Assembly: GCA_049116335.1 (NCBI GenBank)
Contig: JAGDYZ010000016.1
Location: forward strand, 221,719-285,718
DNA length: 64,000 nt
Direction: 5' to 3'
Source: CANMIH01 sp049116335
GTDB lineage: Bacteria > Pseudomonadota > Alphaproteobacteria > Rhodobacterales > Rhodobacteraceae
The translations under genes were made by a program, and so were the position numbers. Below are positions 59,719 through 64,000 of the stretch, piece by piece (positions within the stretch are counted from its first letter, which is position 1; the number at the start of each line of letters is the position of its first letter). The notes under the pieces were generated by a model. It searched no databases. It had not been told where the DNA came from and saw nothing but the letters and a program-made list of their open reading frames with translations.

Positions 59719-60284
59719 GCCTTCTCCTCCAACAAGGCCCGAGCCACATGGCGCACCTTTTCGGCGGCGCCCTGCATGCCTTTGCCGCTCAGAGCGGCGC
59801 GCAGATACACGCCATCAATCTGAGCCGCCAAAATTGACGCGATTTCCTGCGGGTCATCGCATCGATCTTTCAAGCTATGTTTGAGATTGCTGTGCAAACG
59901 GCGCTGATAGATTTTCAACAACCGCGCCGCATCTTCGTCACGCTGCGCCAGAACGTAAAAGTTCAGCCAGGCCGAAATCGAGGAAGGCGTGAAACAGCTG
60001 CCGACAAAGTTGGCATCAATCAAGGCCTCAAGCCGCTGCCCAGCAGGGGCCGCGATCAGCGCCAGACGCACCTCTTCAGAGTATTCCGCCAGAATATGGC
60101 GCATGGCCGCAAGGAAAATCTGTGCCTTGCCCCCAAAGTAATGATGCGCCAGCGCGCTCGACATTCCGGCGCGTTTGGCGATCTGACCAACGGTCACATC
60201 CAGGCTACCTGCCTCGCCGATCACATCGACGGTGGCGGCCACCAGGGCTTTTCTACGTAAAGGTTCTTGTCCGATCTTAGGCAT
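59715..60284 (-). CDS. betI: Transcriptional repressor BetI (189 aa)
   Basis: A TetR-family regulator: helix-turn-helix TVGQIAKRAGMSSALAHHYFGGKAQIF at about 30 to 56, and an all-helical ligand domain. The start MPKIGQEPLRRKALV matches BetI. It represses the operon until choline is present. An inverted repeat ATTGACT/AGTCAAT lies 20 bases upstream and is its likely operator. Confidence 0.93.
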   Translation of the reverse strand: MPKIGQEPLRRKALVAATVDVIGEAGSLDVTVGQIAKRAGMSSALAHHYFGGKAQIFLAAMRHILAEYSEEVRLALIAAPAGQRLEALIDANFVGSCFTPSSISAWLNFYVLAQRDEDAARLLKIYQRRLHSNLKHSLKDRCDDPQEIASILAAQIDGVYLRAALSGKGMQGAAEKVRHVARALLEEKA

Positions 60285-60303
60285 AGGACAAGTGCTGCCG
60301 GTT

Positions 60304-60321
60304 ATTGACTGACAAGTCAAT
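60304..60321. promoter_or_regulatory. Putative BetI operator
   Basis: ATTGACT (60304-60310) and AGTCAAT (60315-60321) form a perfect 7-bp inverted repeat with a 4-base centre, 20 bases before the betI start. BetI operators in other bacteria are similarly TTGA/TCAA palindromes. Confidence 0.65.
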
Positions 60322-60411
60322 CAAAATCAACGCGGCGCAAATCCACCAAATCTGACACGGTGAAATACCGATCAGACCACTCCGGTGAACCTTTTGAAAA
60401 CAATCAAATTA

Positions 60412-60431
60412 TCCGATCACGCGATCGGATT
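60412..60431. other. Perfect inverted repeat upstream of the bet operon
   Basis: ATCCGATC and GATCGGAT flank ACGC. It lies 128 bases upstream of betI and 67 bases beyond the stop of the 59-aa gene. No T-run follows, so it may be an operator. Confidence 0.4.
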
Positions 60432-60497
60432 TGCCATGATACGCCTTTTGTATCAGGCCAGCCCGGGGCCAATCAGATGACCCCAAAAAGGCCGATA

Positions 60498-60677
60498 TTA
60501 CATCTCAAGGGTGCCAAGCACGTGGTTCTGCGGAAGCTTTGCTACTTCAACGCCACCTTCGGTGCGACGCAGATTGAAACCATAGCCGCGCATACGGAAG
60601 CGCCATTCGGTTTCGGATAGAACCTTCTCACGCTCACTCAGCAGAAAGGCTTCGATCTCTTGCATCTCTTTGGACAT
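60498..60677 (-). CDS. Small conserved protein, unknown (59 aa)
   Basis: Begins MSKEMQEIEAFLLSEREKVL and continues WRFRMRGYGFNLRRTEGGVEVAKLPQNHVLG. I do not know the family. The ATG at 60677 is preferred because GGAG lies 6 bases upstream; starts at 60683 and 60695 are also in frame. The basic middle and short length suggest an RNA- or DNA-associated helper. Confidence 0.5.
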   Translation of the reverse strand: MSKEMQEIEAFLLSEREKVLSETEWRFRMRGYGFNLRRTEGGVEVAKLPQNHVLGTLEM

Positions 60678-60808
60678 ATTCATCTCCATGATCATCGTTA
60701 AACTCCATCTTCAGGCTACTCAGGTATGTCCTGAAAAATGGTAAACGAATGCGGCGAGAATACGCTCTCACCAAGGTTAGATCATGAAACAATGAAAACC
60801 AATTTGGG

Positions 60809-61717
60809 CTATTGTTTCGCCTCACCCACCACAGGCGTGACACGTCGCTTCAAAATAGCTTCGCGCCAGGTGATGAAAACAACCGCCGCCATGATCAATC
60901 CGCCGCCGCCAATCACCCATGGGTCGATGGCTTCATCGAACAACAGCGCGCCCAATGTGACGGACCAAACCAGCTGAAGAAACGTCACCGGCTGGGTCAC
61001 CGTCACCGGCGCTGCCTTGAAGGCCAAGGTCATGGTAAAGTGCCCCGCTGTGGCGAAACAGGCCACGCCAAACAGCACCCCAAGCTCCCACAGAGTTGGC
61101 CAGACCCAAACCATCCAGGCAAGAGGCGCAAGGCCAATGGTCACAGTCACCGACATCATGCCGACAACCACGCCCGCGGGCACTTCACCGGACAGAATTT
61201 TGGCAATCAAATAAGAGGCCGCAAACCCGCTCGCGGTGACCAGCATCGCAAAATGCCCCGGGTCGAGCGTGCGAAAACCGGGGCGCAGAATGATAACGGC
61301 CCCCAACAGCGCCACACAGATCGCCAATATGCGTCGCACCGCCAATCGCTCGCCCAGAACAAAAACCGCAAGAAGCGTCACAAAAATTGGGTTGAGGTAG
61401 TTCATCGCCGTGACTTCAGCCAAGGGGATACGCGACATGGCGAAGAACCACATGGCCACCGCGATGGTCTGAAACACGCCGCGCATGGCATGGAGCCGCC
61501 ATTGTCGTGGCGTGGGTCGTTGCTGTCGCAACACCCCCCACATGGGGATCAGAAACACCAATCCCATCGCATAGCGCAGAAAAGCAGCTTCGGCGGCAGG
61601 CAGCCGCCCCTGCAGGGTTTTCACAAGTGCTGTGACCGCAACAAAGCACAGCCCCGTCACCACCATCCAAAATATCCCCAAACCGGGGCGCTGCTCTTGT
61701 GAAATTTGATCTGACAT
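60809..61717 (-). CDS. DMT family (EamA) transporter (302 aa)
   Basis: Ten membrane helices in two EamA repeats: GIFWMVVTGLCFVAVTALVKTL in the first and AMLVTASGFAASYLIAKIL in the second, with ALLFDEAIDPWVIGGGGLIMAAVVF near the end. Such carriers export metabolites across the inner membrane; the substrate is unknown. The start MSDQISQEQRPG at 61717 is chosen over an N-terminal extension that overlaps the exporter gene upstream. Confidence 0.85.
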   Translation of the reverse strand: MSDQISQEQRPGLGIFWMVVTGLCFVAVTALVKTLQGRLPAAEAAFLRYAMGLVFLIPMWGVLRQQRPTPRQWRLHAMRGVFQTIAVAMWFFAMSRIPLAEVTAMNYLNPIFVTLLAVFVLGERLAVRRILAICVALLGAVIILRPGFRTLDPGHFAMLVTASGFAASYLIAKILSGEVPAGVVVGMMSVTVTIGLAPLAWMVWVWPTLWELGVLFGVACFATAGHFTMTLAFKAAPVTVTQPVTFLQLVWSVTLGALLFDEAIDPWVIGGGGLIMAAVVFITWREAILKRRVTPVVGEAKQ

Positions 61718-61785
61718 GGGCGCCACACTACGCCGACCAGCCCCAGCCACAAGCCCAGAAGCAGAGCTGTGGCTGAGACTTTCGT

Positions 61786-62379
61786 TCACCCTAGCAAAAG
61801 CTTGGCGGCGATGGCCAACATGGTGATCCCGATAATCAGGTCAAGCACACGCCAGGCCCCCGGTCGGGCAAAATAAGGCGCAAGCGCGCGCGCTCCGTAT
61901 CCCAGTGAAAAGAAGAACACAAAGGAGGCCGTTGTCGCGCCAAGTGCAAAACTCAGCCGGTCGTCATATTGCGCCGAGATCGATCCAAGCAGAACAACCG
62001 TATCCAGATAGACATGCGGATTAAGCCATGTCAGCGCCAGACAGGTCAGGATCGCCGCCTGCAGGCTCCCGGCAGCCTGCCCCGCCTGCATACTTTGCCC
62101 CCCCTCCCAGGCGCTTTTGAGGGTACGCAGACCATACCAGATCAGAAAGGCCGCTCCGAACAAACGCATGCCCCACTCCAACCCCGGCACCGCCTGCGCC
62201 AGCGCGCCAAAGCCTGCCACGCCAGCTGCGATTAGCACTGCGTCGCTGATTGCACAGACCAGCACCAAAGGGAGAACATGAGACCGCAATAACCCCTGCC
62301 GCAGCACAAATGCATTCTGCGCTCCAATCGCCAGAATAAGCGAAAATCCCAAGGCAAATCCTGCCAATGCTGTCTGCAT
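61786..62379 (-). CDS. LysE/ArgO family amino-acid exporter (197 aa)
   Basis: Six hydrophobic segments with the LysE signature GAQNAFVLRQGLLRSH near residue 20, and LTWLNPHVYLDT in the middle. It should export basic amino acids such as arginine or lysine. It is divergent from an ArgP-type regulator gene (92-base gap), the standard pairing. The start MQTALAGFALG at 62379 is preferred to 62388. Confidence 0.92.
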   Translation of the reverse strand: MQTALAGFALGFSLILAIGAQNAFVLRQGLLRSHVLPLVLVCAISDAVLIAAGVAGFGALAQAVPGLEWGMRLFGAAFLIWYGLRTLKSAWEGGQSMQAGQAAGSLQAAILTCLALTWLNPHVYLDTVVLLGSISAQYDDRLSFALGATTASFVFFFSLGYGARALAPYFARPGAWRVLDLIIGITMLAIAAKLLLG

Positions 62380-62471
62380 CTTGCGCACTCCGTAGCTCTG
62401 TCTGCCCTTGACTATCTCGGCGAAGCGGCAACAATCAAATTAAACCTCCTCACTCCAAGTTAGAGTTGCTA

Positions 62472-63362
62472 ATGTTCGATCCTCACCAGCTTATCGCTCT
62501 GGCCTCTGTTCTGCGGCGCGGCTCATTTGACGCCGCCGCGGCGGAGCTGCATGTGACACCCTCTGCGATTTCGCAACGGATCAAAGCGCTTGAAGAACGG
62601 GCCGGCACGGCCTTGGTGCAACGTGGCTCCCCGTGCACCGGCACGCCACAAGGCCTGCGTCTGGCGAAACATGCGGAAGACATCTCACTGCTGGAACAGG
62701 CGCTGGCGCGAGATCTGCAAACCAACCAGACCCCGCGCGCCCACCTTCGCGTGGCCGTCACCGCCGACAGTCTGGCCACATGGTTCATTGGAGCTATGGC
62801 GAAATTGCCCGAGATCCTGTTTGATTTGGTTGTGGATGACCAGGATCACTCTGCAGATTGGCTGAAACGAGGCGAGGTGAGCGCCGCCGTCACCGCTTCG
62901 CCCACCCTGCCCGGCTGTGATGCACATGCGCTGGGGTCCATGCGGTATCTTGCAACCGCCAGTCCTTCGTATCTTGCAACCTGGATGCCCCAGGGTCCCA
63001 CCCCCGAGACGCTGGCAAAAGCCCCCTGCCTGACCTTCAATGCCAAAGACATGCTTCAGCGCCAATGGATCGAAACCTATTTCAACACACGGGTCTCACC
63101 GCCCAGCCACTTTATGCCCTCCACCCAGAGCTTTCTGGACGCGGCGCGCGCAGGGTTGGGATGGGGCATGAACCCAGAACAGCTGGCCCGCCGTTCTCTT
63201 AGACGTCAGCGCCTGACCACATTGCTCGAAGATGCGCCACTCGATGTGCCGCTGAACTGGCAGGTCTCGCGGGTTCTGTCCCCGGCGCTGAAACATGTGA
63301 CCACCGCCGTGGTCCAGACCGCTCGGGCACAGCTAATTCAGCCGCGCGAGCCAAACAGGTAG
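62472..63362 (+). CDS. argP: LysR family regulator, ArgP-type (296 aa)
   Basis: The N-terminal winged helix is FDPHQLIALASVLRRGSFDAAAAELHVTPSAISQRIKALEERAGTALVQRG, with the ArgP-like PCTGTPQGLRLAKHAEDI following it. The effector domain has LRVAVTADSLATWFIGAMAKLPEI. ArgP senses lysine or arginine and activates the divergent exporter. The ATG at 62472 is used; a TTG at 62466 is also in frame. Confidence 0.9.
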   Translation: MFDPHQLIALASVLRRGSFDAAAAELHVTPSAISQRIKALEERAGTALVQRGSPCTGTPQGLRLAKHAEDISLLEQALARDLQTNQTPRAHLRVAVTADSLATWFIGAMAKLPEILFDLVVDDQDHSADWLKRGEVSAAVTASPTLPGCDAHALGSMRYLATASPSYLATWMPQGPTPETLAKAPCLTFNAKDMLQRQWIETYFNTRVSPPSHFMPSTQSFLDAARAGLGWGMNPEQLARRSLRRQRLTTLLEDAPLDVPLNWQVSRVLSPALKHVTTAVVQTARAQLIQPREPNR

Positions 63363-63961
63363 TCCACCATAAGACCCAACCGGAACGGCAGGCTGTCTTT
63401 TTTGTCGGCCAATTGGCGCACCGTCAGGCGACGACGGCGAATGACGGCGCGGGCCACCCGATAGTCAAAGGCCCGTTTGCGGCGCAGCACCCGGCGGGGC
63501 AACAGCCGCTGCATAGCCTTCCAAAGCCAGGCCAGCTGCAAAAAGGCAAACATTTTGAAGCCGGACTTTTGAACGCTGCCCCAGATCATCCGCCAGGTCG
63601 CTCCCGCCGTCGCGACGATCCACAGCGGCACCTGCACCGAAAACACGATCAACCACAGCCCCAATGAGGTCACCGAAAGCGCCAGCGTGGCAAAGATCAA
63701 GATAAGTGCGGAGACACCTTTTTCCCAAGGGGACAACCGACCGTACCACGCCAAAAGCGCCTGATAGCGGGAAGTCACACCGGTCAGATAACCTTTGAAA
63801 AACCCTGAGATGCGGCGCAGTACCGTTTTGCCCAAGACCATGGGAACCACCGTTGTGGTCAGCCACTTCTTCAAAAGCTCGATACGAAAAAAGGCCGAGG
63901 CCTGTGTTTTGGCCCAGACCAAAAACGCTGGCAACTCAAACGCCACAGCCTTTTTGGCCAC
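63338..63961 (-). CDS. Unrecognised membrane protein (207 aa)
   Basis: Two hydrophobic segments at about 83 to 106 and 107 to 124 (SALILIFATLALSVTSLGLWLIVFSVQVPLWIVATAG) are flanked by long basic helical regions; the C-terminal 60 residues are rich in Arg and Lys (LPRRVLRRKRAFDYRVARAVIRRRRLTVRQL). The frame begins with GTG at 63961 and a stop lies at 63998 upstream, so the gene is complete. No family is known to me. It is convergent with argP, overlapping it by 25 bases. Confidence 0.6.
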   Translation of the reverse strand: MAKKAVAFELPAFLVWAKTQASAFFRIELLKKWLTTTVVPMVLGKTVLRRISGFFKGYLTGVTSRYQALLAWYGRLSPWEKGVSALILIFATLALSVTSLGLWLIVFSVQVPLWIVATAGATWRMIWGSVQKSGFKMFAFLQLAWLWKAMQRLLPRRVLRRKRAFDYRVARAVIRRRRLTVRQLADKKDSLPFRLGLMVDYLFGSRG

Positions 63962-64000
63962 GATCTTGAGCTGAACTAAGTGTTCCGTCCCGGATGATCA

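Overview
The window comes from an alphaproteobacterium of the order Rhodobacterales, most likely the marine Roseobacter group. Supporting signs are about 60% GC, an RpoE/ChrR singlet-oxygen pair beside two photolyases, a DUF1127 gene followed by CcsR (cuckoo) type RNA hairpins, a SAM-II riboswitch before metZ, a CarD regulator, and a bet choline/choline-sulfate operon. The genus cannot be named from this sequence.

Positions 1 to about 16.15 kb are one end of an integrated phage-like element. A partial terminase-small-subunit-like gene runs off the left edge. A long leftward operon encodes a replication and recombination set: primase-helicase, DEAD-type helicase (frameshifted by one base), PD-(D/E)XK nuclease, RecA-fold ATPase, DUF669 protein, RuvC-like resolvase, a ParB-domain DNA methyltransferase, a phage sigma factor and a Com-like zinc protein. 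A winged-helix regulator faces a rightward integration module (DUF2924, large serine recombinase, 133-aa partner) across three GACATTAATGTC-type palindromes. An iteron-like cluster of TTGAAAGATT repeats lies between the primase and resolvase genes.

Positions 16.4 to 24.6 kb form a photo-oxidative stress island. It holds a DUF2256-SDR-FeS photolyase operon, a divergent classical photolyase with DUF393 and CIA30 genes, a TspO-like and DUF3833 pair, and rpoE-chrR. Three sites of the form TGATCY-N18-TAA mark probable RpoE promoters. One of them is fused directly to a 5'-truncated DUF3833 fragment, which looks like the scar of a deletion that removed part of an RpoE-controlled operon.

Positions 25 to 35 kb hold tRNA-Ser(UGA), a SPOR lipoprotein, the dac-tmk-holB operon, mrp, and a DUF1127 gene followed by five tandem two-hairpin RNA units. 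All ten loops carry the CCUCCUCCC-type motif. valS follows. Positions 35 to 54 kb are housekeeping: TPP enzyme/trkH, folE2, metZ with riboswitch, a Kef-type antiporter, carD, fdxA, an S4 protein, a SUV3-like helicase, TPR and SCP2 proteins, pepF and a lone flagellin.

Positions 54 to 64 kb contain DksA/TraR and YdcH small proteins, the betIC-B-A glycine-betaine operon with a BetI-like operator, a DMT exporter, a LysE/ArgO exporter divergent from an ArgP-type regulator, and an unrecognised membrane protein. The features that stand out most are the ten-hairpin RNA array, the RpoE promoter set with its deletion scar, and the palindromes and iterons of the phage element.
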